Positions 23,044 through 31,463 of a DNA stretch of 64,000 nt are shown piece by piece. Origin of the DNA: Bacteroidota bacterium (GTDB lineage Bacteria; Bacteroidota; Bacteroidia; Chitinophagales; Chitinophagaceae); NCBI GenBank assembly GCA_020161435.1, contig JAIUNV010000004.1, positions 248,001-312,000 of the forward strand, written 5' to 3'. A model generated the notes under the pieces. It was not told the DNA's origin. It saw nothing but the letters and a program-made list of their open reading frames with translations, and made no database searches. The stretch's first letter is position 1, and the number at the start of each line of letters is the position of its first letter. The position numbers and the translations under genes are program-made.

Positions 23044-24141
23044 ATGACGGAGCAGGACATTTTAAAGGCGCTGAGTAACGTGCAGGAGCCCGATTTGGGC
23101 AAAGATCTGGTAACGTTGAACATGGTAAAAGACATAGTGATTGATGGCAACAACGTATCGTTTACGATTGTGCTCACAACGCCTGCCTGCCCCATGAAAG
23201 ATATGATGGCTACCGCCAGTACCAATGCGGTAAAATTTCTGGTAAATAAGGAAGCCAATGTGAAAGTAAACTTCACGTCGAACACAACCACTGCCCGTGG
23301 CGATGGCCAAAACCAACTGCCGGGTGTGAAAAACATTATTGCTGTAGTAAGCGGCAAGGGTGGCGTGGGTAAGAGCACCGTATCGGCCAACCTGGCGCTG
23401 GCACTGGCTGCCGGTGGTGCCAAAGTGGGCCTCATGGATGCCGATATTTACGGTCCTTCTGTACCCATTATGTTTGGTGTGCGTGGCGAACGCCCTATGA
23501 TGAAAGATGCCGGCAATGGTAAAGCGGTAATTGTCCCGCTGGAAAAATTCGGCATCAAACTCATGAGCATTGGTTTGCTGGTAGATGACAAGAATGCCGT
23601 GGTATGGCGTGGCCCCATGGCCAGCAGTGCCATCCGCCAATTCATCACCGATGTGGAGTGGGGCGAACTCGATTACCTCGTGATTGATATGCCTCCCGGT
23701 ACCGGCGATATTCACCTAACCATGGTACAAACCGTACCCGTAACCGGCGTTGTGGTGGTAACCACGCCACAGGCGGTAGCACTGGCCGATGCCAAAAAAG
23801 GCATTGCCATGTTTGGTCAGGCGCAAATTAAAGTGCCCATTATTGGTTTGGTAGAAAACATGGCCTGGTTTACACCTGCCGAACTGCCCAACAACAAATA
23901 CTATCTTTTCGGCAAAGAAGGCGGCAAGAACCTCGCCGAAGAATACGACCTGCCTTTCCTCGGTCATATTCCGCTGGTACAAAGCATCCGCGAAGGTGGC
24001 GATGCCGGTGTGCCGGCACTGGTGGGCGATGATCCCATCAGCAAACAAGCCTTTATGGAATTTGCCAGCAAAGCAGTACGCAACATTGCCATGCGCAATG
24101 CCAACATGGCGCCAACCGCCGTGGTACAAATGGTGGAGTAA
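23044..24141 (+). CDS. apbC: Mrp/ApbC family iron-sulfur cluster carrier P-loop ATPase
   Basis: This 365-residue protein has an N-terminal MIP18/DUF59 domain (about 1-80, ILKALSNVQEPDLGKDLVTLNMV). The Mrp-type ATPase domain has the deviant Walker A motif SGKGGVGKST at residues 103-112, DADIYGPSVP, and YLVIDMPPGTGDIHLT. It is expected to carry and transfer Fe-S clusters in the cytoplasm. The CxxC pair found in many ApbC/Nbp35 proteins is absent: the matching region reads ENMAWFTPAELPNNKYYLFGKEGG. A strong terminator follows. The identity is secure; the metal-binding mode is less clear. Confidence 0.95.
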   Translation: MTEQDILKALSNVQEPDLGKDLVTLNMVKDIVIDGNNVSFTIVLTTPACPMKDMMATASTNAVKFLVNKEANVKVNFTSNTTTARGDGQNQLPGVKNIIAVVSGKGGVGKSTVSANLALALAAGGAKVGLMDADIYGPSVPIMFGVRGERPMMKDAGNGKAVIVPLEKFGIKLMSIGLLVDDKNAVVWRGPMASSAIRQFITDVEWGELDYLVIDMPPGTGDIHLTMVQTVPVTGVVVVTTPQAVALADAKKGIAMFGQAQIKVPIIGLVENMAWFTPAELPNNKYYLFGKEGGKNLAEEYDLPFLGHIPLVQSIREGGDAGVPALVGDDPISKQAFMEFASKAVRNIAMRNANMAPTAVVQMVE

Positions 24142-24174
24142 ACAATCAATTTTAGTTCTTTCTAATTCAGATTT

Positions 24175-24208
24175 CAAAGCGAGGCAGCAGTGCTTCGCTT
24201 TGTTTTTT
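24175..24208 (+). terminator. apbC intrinsic terminator
   Basis: CAAAGCGAGGCA and TGCTTCGCTTTG form a 12-bp stem with one wobble around a GCAG loop, then six T. Confidence 0.9.
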
Positions 24209-24317
24209 ACCAAACCATTCATCTGTGGGTAAATGCGAATCTTTCAATCCCAGATCTGCTAATTTTCTGCAGCAACCCTTCGAAGCAGCCCTTTACATTT
24301 GCCGAAATTTTTTCCGC

Positions 24318-25181
24318 ATGACCAGACAGCAATTGGTAGAACAAATTTTTACGAAGCAAACCTATCTCTGTGTGGGCCTCGATACCGACGATACCAAACT
24401 GCCTGCTCACCTCAAAGGCAAGCCCAATGCGGTACTCGACTTCAACAAAGCCATCATTGATGCTACCTTGGCGCATTGCGTGTCGTACAAAATCAACACC
24501 GCTTTTTACGAAGCCATGGGTGCCCGTGGTTGGGAAATTATGCAGGAAACTTTTGCCTACATCCCCAACACGCACCTCACCATTGCCGATGCCAAGCGGG
24601 GCGATATCGGCAATACATCGCACCAATATGCCCGTGCTTTTTTTGAGCACATGAATGTGGATGCCATCACTGTGGCACCTTACATGGGCGAAGACAGTGT
24701 GCGGCCATTTCTGGAATACGATGGCAAGTGGACCATTGTGCTGGGCCTCACCAGCAACAAAGGCAGCGAAAACTTTCAACGATTGAAGTTGGCGCCTAAC
24801 AAAGAAGAACTACCGTTGGTGCCATCAGTTATAAGTGGCGACCGCAGTGAATTGCTGTTTGAAAAAGTATTGGAAACAGTGTCCACCTGGGGCACACCCG
24901 GCAACCTGATGTTTGTAGCCGGTGCCACACAGGCACATGAATTTGAACACTTGCGCAGCATTGTACCGCAGCAGTTTTTGCTGGTGCCCGGTGTGGGTGC
25001 ACAGGGAGGTAGTCTTCGGGATGTATCGAAGTATGGCATGCATAACGAATGCGGATTGCTGGTGAATGCCAGCCGGGCCGTTATCTATGCATCATCCGGC
25101 GAAGACTTTGCCATAGCCGCCCAGCAAATTGCACAAGAATACCACGAAGAAATGAAGCAGTATTTGCCTCAACAGGGCTAA
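24318..25181 (+). CDS. pyrF: Orotidine-5'-phosphate decarboxylase, type 2
   Basis: This 287-residue enzyme makes UMP from OMP, the last step of de novo pyrimidine synthesis. The N-terminal strand reads YLCVGLDTD, followed by FNKAIIDAT. The catalytic Asp-x-Lys cluster is in TIADAKRGDIGNTS (Asp91, Lys93). Later conserved blocks are VAPYMGEDSVRPFL, VLGLTSNKGSENFQ, FVAGATQ and FLLVPGVGAQGG. These are features of the longer type 2 (PyrF/URA-like) subfamily. The start at 24318 was chosen because the longer frame adds 31 unrelated residues. It follows apbC's terminator and so has its own promoter, not identified. Confidence 0.96.
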   Translation: MTRQQLVEQIFTKQTYLCVGLDTDDTKLPAHLKGKPNAVLDFNKAIIDATLAHCVSYKINTAFYEAMGARGWEIMQETFAYIPNTHLTIADAKRGDIGNTSHQYARAFFEHMNVDAITVAPYMGEDSVRPFLEYDGKWTIVLGLTSNKGSENFQRLKLAPNKEELPLVPSVISGDRSELLFEKVLETVSTWGTPGNLMFVAGATQAHEFEHLRSIVPQQFLLVPGVGAQGGSLRDVSKYGMHNECGLLVNASRAVIYASSGEDFAIAAQQIAQEYHEEMKQYLPQQG

Positions 25182-25195
25182 TAGGGATAGCTGGG

Positions 25196-25292
25196 CATGT
25201 ATGGATTTTTGGGACGCGGATTTTTTGGGATGAAACGGATGTTCACGGATTTTTCTATCACCTACCAACCACCAACCACCAACTACCATCTC
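25196..25292. repeat. Intergenic low-complexity repeats
   Basis: GGATTTTT occurs three times (near 25203, 25218 and 25248), set in GGG-A-C/T-G contexts, and is followed by the tandem run ACCAACCACCAACCACC. No gene or hairpin is visible. Repeats of this flavour recur between genes in some Bacteroidota genomes; a function is not known. Confidence 0.5.
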
Positions 25293-25904
25293 CTAGTGCA
25301 TTCTGTCGCCCCTCACATCCAAACTCAACATCACATCGGCTTCGTATTGCAACCATTCTTCCCAGCGCTGCCATACTTTTTCTTCGGGGAGGTATTGTCG
25401 GGCCAAATCGATGAAAGTGCGGTAGTGGCCGGCTTCGCTTTCCATAAACCGGCGGTAAAACTGGCTCAGGTATTCATCATCCAATCCTTCGCTCAGGCGT
25501 TTGAAACGTTCGCAGCTACGGGCTTCTATCAGTGCACAAATGAGTAGTTTGTCCAGCAGGCGGTCTTCCTCTTTGCCGCCTTTTTTTTCAAAAGCCAGCA
25601 AGGCATTTACATAATCATCTTTGCGCTGCTTGCCCAGTTGCAAACCCCGTTTGCGTATTTCGTGCAGCACCAATCGAAAGTGCCCCCATTCTTCGGTAAC
25701 GATGGGAGAGAGTTCATCTACCAAATCATCTTTATCGCTGTAGCGTTGTATGAGGCTCATGCAACTGATGGCGGCTTTTTGTTCGCAATAGGCATGGTCG
25801 GTCAGTATTTCTTCCAGCGAAATTTCAGCCAGGTTTACCCAGCGTGGATCGGTGGGCAATTGCAAGCCCAAAATGTTCTTTTGATACGCACTATTGTCAC
25901 TCAT
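25293..25904 (-). CDS. miaE: tRNA-(ms2io6A37) hydroxylase-like diiron protein
   Basis: This 203-residue four-helix protein belongs to the MiaE family, non-haem diiron monooxygenases that hydroxylate the isopentenyl group of ms2i6A37 in tRNAs. The metal ligands fall in the expected spacing: HAYCEQKAA, VTEEWGHF, EARSCERF and ESEAGHYRTF. The ATG at 25904 begins MSDNSAYQKNILGLQLPTDPRW; a longer frame was rejected. It is divergent from the penicillin-acylase-family gene. In other bacteria related proteins act on MiaB/MiaA-modified tRNAs; whether this host makes ms2i6A cannot be read from the window. Confidence 0.93.
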   Translation of the reverse strand: MSDNSAYQKNILGLQLPTDPRWVNLAEISLEEILTDHAYCEQKAAISCMSLIQRYSDKDDLVDELSPIVTEEWGHFRLVLHEIRKRGLQLGKQRKDDYVNALLAFEKKGGKEEDRLLDKLLICALIEARSCERFKRLSEGLDDEYLSQFYRRFMESEAGHYRTFIDLARQYLPEEKVWQRWEEWLQYEADVMLSLDVRGDRMH

Positions 25905-26011
25905 GCCGCAAAAATAATTGACAATCGGATTGTTGTTTTGAACAGCCGCCAGCCTGCCCATCAAGTTGGCTGTTTTGTCCTTATTTTCACCACCTTCAAA
26001 CCAAGGTTGCT

Positions 26012-28456
26012 ATGAGGATACTGCCCTTTACCATTTGTGCCATACTCACCACCGGCCTGGTGGTAGCGCTAAACTCCAAACTGGGAACCGTACCGCCACT
26101 GGGCAAAATGCTGAGCCCTTCGCATGGCCTGTGGCAAAATGCCGAAGCGGCCGATGCCGACTTTAGCCTCGACATTCAATCGCCTTACTTAAAAGCACCG
26201 GTAGAAGTGTATCTCGATGATCGGTTGGTGCCGCATGTTTTTGCCCAAAACGATCCCGATGCCTATTTCGCACAGGGTTATTTACACGCCAAGTTTCGGT
26301 TGTGGCAAATGCAGTTTCAGGTGTTGGCTGCCGGTGGCCGATTGTGCGAAGTGCTGGGCGAAAAAGTGGGCGACAACAGTGTGCTCGAAAAACACGACCG
26401 CAAGTTTAGAAGAATGGGCATGATGCTGGCTGCCGAAAATTCGGTGAAAGCCATGAATGAAGTGCCCGAAGACAAAGCCGCTATGGAAGCGTATGCTGCT
26501 GGTGTCAATCATTACATTCATCAATTATCGCCGGCGCAATATCCCATTGAATTCAAGCTGCTCGATTATGCGCCTGAAGAATGGACGCCCTTTCATTCTG
26601 CGTTGTTTTTGAAATACATGAGCTACGATTTGGCCAGCGACCTCGATGATTTTGCCATGACCAACCTGCGGGATCATTTGGGTAAAGAAATGTTTGGCAA
26701 AGCTTTTCCTGCACAAGCCGATTCACTGGATCCCATTTCTCCCAAAGGCACGGTGTACAATGTGCAAACGCCACTGCCGGTGAAGCCTGCCAATGTTGAT
26801 TCTTTGGAAACGGCCGAACCTACGGGCATTGCGTATGAAGTAGATAAACCAGACCCCGACAATGGCAGCAACAACTGGGTAGTAGGTGGCAGCCGCACTG
26901 CCAGTGGTCGCCCTATTTTGTGTAATGATCCGCACCTTGGCTTAAATCTGCCTTCGTTATGGTTCGAAATTCAGCTGGTAACGCCGGAGTACAATACCTA
27001 TGGTGTAAGCTTTCCCGGTGCACCTTCCGTAGTGATTGGTTTCAACGACAGCATTGCCTGGGGTGTAACCAACGCCATGCGGGATGTGATGGACTTTTAC
27101 GAAGTGAAGTTTCGCGACAGCAGCATGAATGAATACCTGTACAACGGCGAATGGGTAAAAACGGAATGGAGAACAGAAACCATTCGCATTCGTGGCAAGG
27201 CTGATTATATTGATAAAATTCCGTTGACCGTTTGGGGCCCCGTGATGTATGATGGCACATTCCAAAGCGAATTGAAAAATGGTAAAGCCTACGCCATCCG
27301 CTGGAAAGCCATCGACAATAGTTTGGAGCTCGGTGCTTTCAAAGGCCTCAACAGAGCCAAGAATTATGAAGATTATCTGGCAGCCATCCGGCTGTTTAAA
27401 TGCCCCGGACAAAACTTTGTGTTTGCCAGCAAAACCGACACCATTGCGTGGTGGCAGCAAGCCAAGTTTCCGGCCAAGTGGCGTGGCCAGGGCGATTTTG
27501 TGATGCCAGGTTGGGATTCTACTTTCCGCTGGCAGGGCATCATTGCCGATGATGACAATGTGCACATGAAAAATCCTCCCCGTGGGTTTGTAAGCAGCGC
27601 CAACCAATTGCCTGCAGACTCTGCGTATCCTTTCTACCTCGGTGGTGTGCATGATGTGTACCGTGGTGTTATCATCAACCGTTTGTTGTCTGCCAAAACC
27701 GGTGTAACGGTGGATAGCATGAAGCAAATGCAAACAGATAACTACAACATTTTTGCTGAAATGGCCAGAACGGTGCTGCTGAACAATGTGCAGGAGAACG
27801 AGCTGAGCAGTGCGGCTAAATTGTTGCTGGATGATTACCGTCGCTGGAACATGCGGGCCGATGCCGGTGAAAAAGGCATGACCATTTTTTATACCTGGTG
27901 GAACAATTTTGCAGATACTGTTTGGACGGATAACATTACCCGGAAAGACGGTTTGCCCGTTCCTTTTCCGCATGACAATACCTTGCTGGAAGGCATCATC
28001 AGAGATTCGGCGTTTGTATTTGTCGACAACATCAATACGCCTGCGATAGAAACACTACCGCAAATGCTGACCGCTGCGTTGAATAAAACAGCCGAAGATT
28101 TAAAAACCGCCAAAGACCTAAGCTGGTCGGCTTTTAGAAATGTTCGTATCAGTCATTTGTTATCGGGTTTGCCGGGCTTCAGCCGCATGCATTTGCCCAT
28201 TGGTGGTGGTGCTAAAATCATCAACGCTACCAAAGAAACACATGGCCCCAGCTGGCGGGTGATTGTACACATGACCGATAAAACCGAAGCCTGGGGTGTG
28301 TATCCCGGCGGCCAGAGCGGCAACCCCGGCAGCAAGTACTACGACCAGTTTGTAGACCAGTGGGCCAAAGGAGGATACAACGCACTTTGGTTGATGACAG
28401 CCAACGACAAGCAGTCGCCCAAGGCCAAATGGAAAATCACCTTCAGCAAATCTTGA
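26012..28456 (+). CDS. Penicillin acylase family N-terminal-nucleophile hydrolase
   Basis: This 814-residue precursor belongs to the Ntn-hydrolase penicillin amidase family. An N-terminal hydrophobic stretch (FTICAILTTGLVVAL) serves as signal or anchor. The alpha-chain region carries YFAQGYLHAKFRLWQMQFQVLAAGGRLCEVLG. The predicted autocatalytic cleavage is before Ser286 (DNGSNNWVVGGSRTASGRPILCNDPHL), which becomes the beta-chain nucleophile. Downstream, FPGAPSVVIGFNDSIAWGVTNAMRDV and the C-terminal GQSGNPGSKYYDQFVDQWAKGGY are family hallmarks. Real substrates may be acyl-homoserine lactones, acylated peptides or lipids; penicillin is only the name-giver. A small membrane protein gene follows 19 bases later. 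Confidence 0.94.
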   Translation: MRILPFTICAILTTGLVVALNSKLGTVPPLGKMLSPSHGLWQNAEAADADFSLDIQSPYLKAPVEVYLDDRLVPHVFAQNDPDAYFAQGYLHAKFRLWQMQFQVLAAGGRLCEVLGEKVGDNSVLEKHDRKFRRMGMMLAAENSVKAMNEVPEDKAAMEAYAAGVNHYIHQLSPAQYPIEFKLLDYAPEEWTPFHSALFLKYMSYDLASDLDDFAMTNLRDHLGKEMFGKAFPAQADSLDPISPKGTVYNVQTPLPVKPANVDSLETAEPTGIAYEVDKPDPDNGSNNWVVGGSRTASGRPILCNDPHLGLNLPSLWFEIQLVTPEYNTYGVSFPGAPSVVIGFNDSIAWGVTNAMRDVMDFYEVKFRDSSMNEYLYNGEWVKTEWRTETIRIRGKADYIDKIPLTVWGPVMYDGTFQSELKNGKAYAIRWKAIDNSLELGAFKGLNRAKNYEDYLAAIRLFKCPGQNFVFASKTDTIAWWQQAKFPAKWRGQGDFVMPGWDSTFRWQGIIADDDNVHMKNPPRGFVSSANQLPADSAYPFYLGGVHDVYRGVIINRLLSAKTGVTVDSMKQMQTDNYNIFAEMARTVLLNNVQENELSSAAKLLLDDYRRWNMRADAGEKGMTIFYTWWNNFADTVWTDNITRKDGLPVPFPHDNTLLEGIIRDSAFVFVDNINTPAIETLPQMLTAALNKTAEDLKTAKDLSWSAFRNVRISHLLSGLPGFSRMHLPIGGGAKIINATKETHGPSWRVIVHMTDKTEAWGVYPGGQSGNPGSKYYDQFVDQWAKGGYNALWLMTANDKQSPKAKWKITFSKS

Positions 28457-28475
28457 TTGTTCTAAAACACGACTC

Positions 28476-28832
28476 ATGAAATTCATTGCCACTTTTATAT
28501 TGACGATTATGCTGGGCTACGTTGTATATGTACTCAACGATGTATTGCCCTGGTGGACTGTAGCTGTAGCCGCTTTTATTGCAGCAGCCATTGTGCCACT
28601 CAAACCCTGGGCCAGTTTTTTGGCAGGCTTTTTGGGTGTCGCATTGTTGTGGTGGGTATTGGCAGCGGTTATCGATAATGCCAATGCTGGTGTAATGGCC
28701 ATGCGTATGGCAGAAGTGTTGCCACTGGAAGGCAATAAAATGTTGCTCATCATCATTACCGGCGTAGTGGGAGGTTTGGTAGGAGGCCTGGCAGCATTAA
28801 CAGGTTCGTTTACCAGAAAAAAAACCGCTTAA
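28476..28832 (+). CDS. Small integral membrane protein of unknown function
   Basis: This 118-residue protein is almost entirely hydrophobic, with about four membrane helices (residues 3-22, 26-45, 48-70 and 88-110). It has a glycine-rich GVVGGLVGGLAALTGSF near the C-terminus and a basic tail RKKTA. No family was recognised. It starts 19 bases after the penicillin-acylase-family stop and probably shares its transcript. No catalytic residues are evident; an association with the acylase is conjecture. Confidence 0.75.
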   Translation: MKFIATFILTIMLGYVVYVLNDVLPWWTVAVAAFIAAAIVPLKPWASFLAGFLGVALLWWVLAAVIDNANAGVMAMRMAEVLPLEGNKMLLIIITGVVGGLVGGLAALTGSFTRKKTA

Positions 28833-28878
28833 AGTATTTCACAATTCTTTGCCATGTGCAGCCGTTAATTTGCCAGCT

Positions 28879-31383
28879 ATGAATTTGCTGCACACCAAAA
28901 CCACCCGCTATTTTTTAGTTGTTCTGTTTGTCGTTGGTATTTGCTTCACCGTTTCGGCGCAAGCAACACTACAAGGTAAAATCACCAACCAGTTTGGTGC
29001 TCCTTTGCCCTATGCCTCTGTGTATGTAAAAGGCAATACCAAAGGCACGGTGGCCAATACCGAAGGCCGCTATGTACTAGACTTGAAACCCGGTGAATAC
29101 AGCATCGTTTGTGCTTACGTGGGCTATCAACGGTCGGAGAAAAAAATCACCATTAAGTCAGGGAATAACGAGCTTGACTTTCAGCTGAATTTTCAGCAAA
29201 CAGAACTGGGCGATGTAGTGGTAAAAGCCAATGCAGAAGATCCCGCCTATGAAATCATTCGCAATACCATCAAAAAGCGTAAAGACTATTTGAATGAAGT
29301 AAAGCAATGGCAAACCCGTGTGTACATGAAAGGCTTGATTCGCACCTATGCCATGCCCAACAGTATTTTGGGCGTAAAGCTCAAACCCAACCGCGACGTG
29401 ATAGACAGCGCCGGTAAAGGCATTGTATATTTCAGTGAATCATTGACGCAATATTATCGCCGCCTGCCCAAGGAGTACAAAGAAGAAGTGATATCTGCCA
29501 AAGTGAGTGGCAACAGCAATGGCTTTGGTTTCAATAGCCCGAAAGATGTAGAAGTGAATTTGTATGAAAACAACATACAGATTGAAGGACTCAACAACCG
29601 TGGGTTTGTGTCGCCCATCAGCGACAATGCATTACACTTTTACCGTTACAAATACGAGGGCTCTTATTTTGAAGATGGTAAAGAAGTACTGCGGGTAAAA
29701 GTGATGCCCAAACGCAAGTACGAACCTTTGTTTGCCGGCGGTTTTATTGAAATTATGGATGGTAGCTGGCGATTGCACGGCGTTAATTTGGGGCTCAACA
29801 AAGAGTCACAAATTGAACTAGTGGACAGCCTGCTTATTCGGCAACAATTCTTTCCGGTGAATGGCAAGGTATGGATGCCACAAAACACAGAGATTGATGC
29901 CACGTTCGGCATCTTCGGCATCAGGGCCGGTGCCAGTTTTGTAGCCGTGTATAGCGATTACGATTTGCAAACAGATATCAGCCATGTGTTTGATAACCGC
30001 GTCATCAAAAGCATTGACACGGCTGCCAATAAAAAGTCGGTGCAGTTTTGGGACAGCATTCGCCCCACACCACTCACGGGAGAAGAGCGGCAAGATTATC
30101 TACGCAAAGACACGTTGGAGCAAAAGTTGAAAGACCCGAAATACCTCGACTCACTCGATGCTGAACGCAACAAGTTTGGTGTAGGCAAGTTGCTGCTGCG
30201 GGGGCAAAGTTTTATCAGCCGGAAAAACAAAACTGTGTTCGACATTCCGGCAGTAGCGTTGGGTATCCAATACAACACGGTGGAGCAGTGGGCGTATCAA
30301 ATTGAGCCCTCTTTCCGTAAGTGGGGCGATACCGGTGCGTACAGTATCAATGCACGGTTACGCTATGGTTTTGGCAATCAGCATTTCAACGCCAGTGCCA
30401 GCATTACCAAGCAAATTGGCAAGCAATACAAAAAGCGATGGAATGTATCAGTAGCTGGTGGTAAAAATGTATATCAATTCAATCCATCGTCACCGATACA
30501 AGGGCTTAACAACAGTGTAGCCACACTCTTGTACACGGCCAATTACATGAAGATTTATGAGAAAGCATTTGGAGAAATCGCTGGCAGTAAAACCTTGAAC
30601 AACGGCATGCGGTTAACCCTCCGCATGAGCTACGAAGACCGGATGCCTTTGCAAAATACAGACACTACATACAAGTGGAAGCAATACCGCGACCGCCGCT
30701 TTACCAGCAACTATCCCGAAGAGCTGCCGGCAGGGTTTTTCGACAGGCATCAGGCATTGCTCACCACGGTGTCATTGCGTTGGCAGCCGGGTGTAAAATT
30801 TGTAGAATACCCCAAACGTCGTTTTGTGGTGCCGAGTGAGCAACCGGTGTTTAACCTGACTCTAACCAAGGGGTGGAAGAATCTCTTTGGCTCCGATGTT
30901 GATTTTGGCAAATGGCTGCTGAGTGTGGAAGACGACCTCAACATGAAGCTCGGCGGTACAGTAAAATACTTTGCTGAAGTAGGCGGTTTCATCAACAACA
31001 GCAATGTGCAGCTGCCCGATTGGCGCCATTTCAACGGTAACCAAACCATTGTGGCCAGTCCATTTGTCCGAAGCTTTCAACTGGCCCCCTATTACGCCAA
31101 TAGTACACGGGATAAATTTTTTGCCACTGCTCATGTGGAGTGGCATCTAAACGGTTTGCTCACCAATAAAATCCCCTTGTTCCGCCGGCTCAACTGGAAT
31201 CTGGTAACCGGTAGCAACGCCTTTTTGGTGGATGCCAGCCGCAATTACATGGAAATTTTTGTAGGACTGGAAAACATCTTTAAAACCCTGCGGGTAGATG
31301 TGGTGGCTGGCTACGATGGCTTCAATAAAAAGCCCACCACTGGTATTGTCTTAGGGTTTAATGGATTATTTACAGGACAATAA
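28879..31383 (+). CDS. DUF5686 outer-membrane protein with CarboxypepD_reg-like domain
   Basis: This 834-residue protein has a signal peptide (MNLLHTKTTRYFLVVLFVVGICFTVSAQ). A CarboxypepD_reg-like domain follows at about residues 30-110 (LQGKITNQFGAPLPYASVYVKGNTKGTVANTEGRYVLDL). A long DUF5686 region follows, with beta-barrel-like strands towards the C-terminus. Blocks such as VVKANAEDPAYEIIRNTIKKRKDYLNEVKQW and GLENIFKTLRVDVVAGY are typical of this large Bacteroidota family, whose role is unknown. The upstream in-frame ATG ten codons earlier was rejected because it weakens the signal peptide. A stem-loop follows. Confidence 0.9.
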   Translation: MNLLHTKTTRYFLVVLFVVGICFTVSAQATLQGKITNQFGAPLPYASVYVKGNTKGTVANTEGRYVLDLKPGEYSIVCAYVGYQRSEKKITIKSGNNELDFQLNFQQTELGDVVVKANAEDPAYEIIRNTIKKRKDYLNEVKQWQTRVYMKGLIRTYAMPNSILGVKLKPNRDVIDSAGKGIVYFSESLTQYYRRLPKEYKEEVISAKVSGNSNGFGFNSPKDVEVNLYENNIQIEGLNNRGFVSPISDNALHFYRYKYEGSYFEDGKEVLRVKVMPKRKYEPLFAGGFIEIMDGSWRLHGVNLGLNKESQIELVDSLLIRQQFFPVNGKVWMPQNTEIDATFGIFGIRAGASFVAVYSDYDLQTDISHVFDNRVIKSIDTAANKKSVQFWDSIRPTPLTGEERQDYLRKDTLEQKLKDPKYLDSLDAERNKFGVGKLLLRGQSFISRKNKTVFDIPAVALGIQYNTVEQWAYQIEPSFRKWGDTGAYSINARLRYGFGNQHFNASASITKQIGKQYKKRWNVSVAGGKNVYQFNPSSPIQGLNNSVATLLYTANYMKIYEKAFGEIAGSKTLNNGMRLTLRMSYEDRMPLQNTDTTYKWKQYRDRRFTSNYPEELPAGFFDRHQALLTTVSLRWQPGVKFVEYPKRRFVVPSEQPVFNLTLTKGWKNLFGSDVDFGKWLLSVEDDLNMKLGGTVKYFAEVGGFINNSNVQLPDWRHFNGNQTIVASPFVRSFQLAPYYANSTRDKFFATAHVEWHLNGLLTNKIPLFRRLNWNLVTGSNAFLVDASRNYMEIFVGLENIFKTLRVDVVAGYDGFNKKPTTGIVLGFNGLFTGQ

Positions 31384-31411
31384 CAGGTCCTTCATCGATT
31401 GCACACAAGGT

Positions 31412-31443
31412 AAAACGGGGAGGTGATGCTCCCCGTTTTATAT
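31412..31443 (+). terminator. Stem-loop after the DUF5686 gene
   Basis: AAAACGGGGAG and CTCCCCGTTTT form an 11-bp stem with a GTGATG loop. The T-run is part of the stem and runs into the glmM -7 box. Confidence 0.75.
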
Positions 31444-31446
31444 TTG
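31439..31446 (+). promoter_or_regulatory. Probable glmM promoter -7 box
   Basis: TATATTTG matches TAnnTTTG and lies 18 bases before the glmM ATG. It overlaps the end of the preceding stem-loop. Confidence 0.45.
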
Positions 31447-31463
31447 CCGCATATTTAATTCAT

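Noticed and set aside
26957..27973. Long frame antisense to the penicillin-acylase-family gene
   Set aside because: No domain or signal is recognisable; the sense gene has full family motifs.
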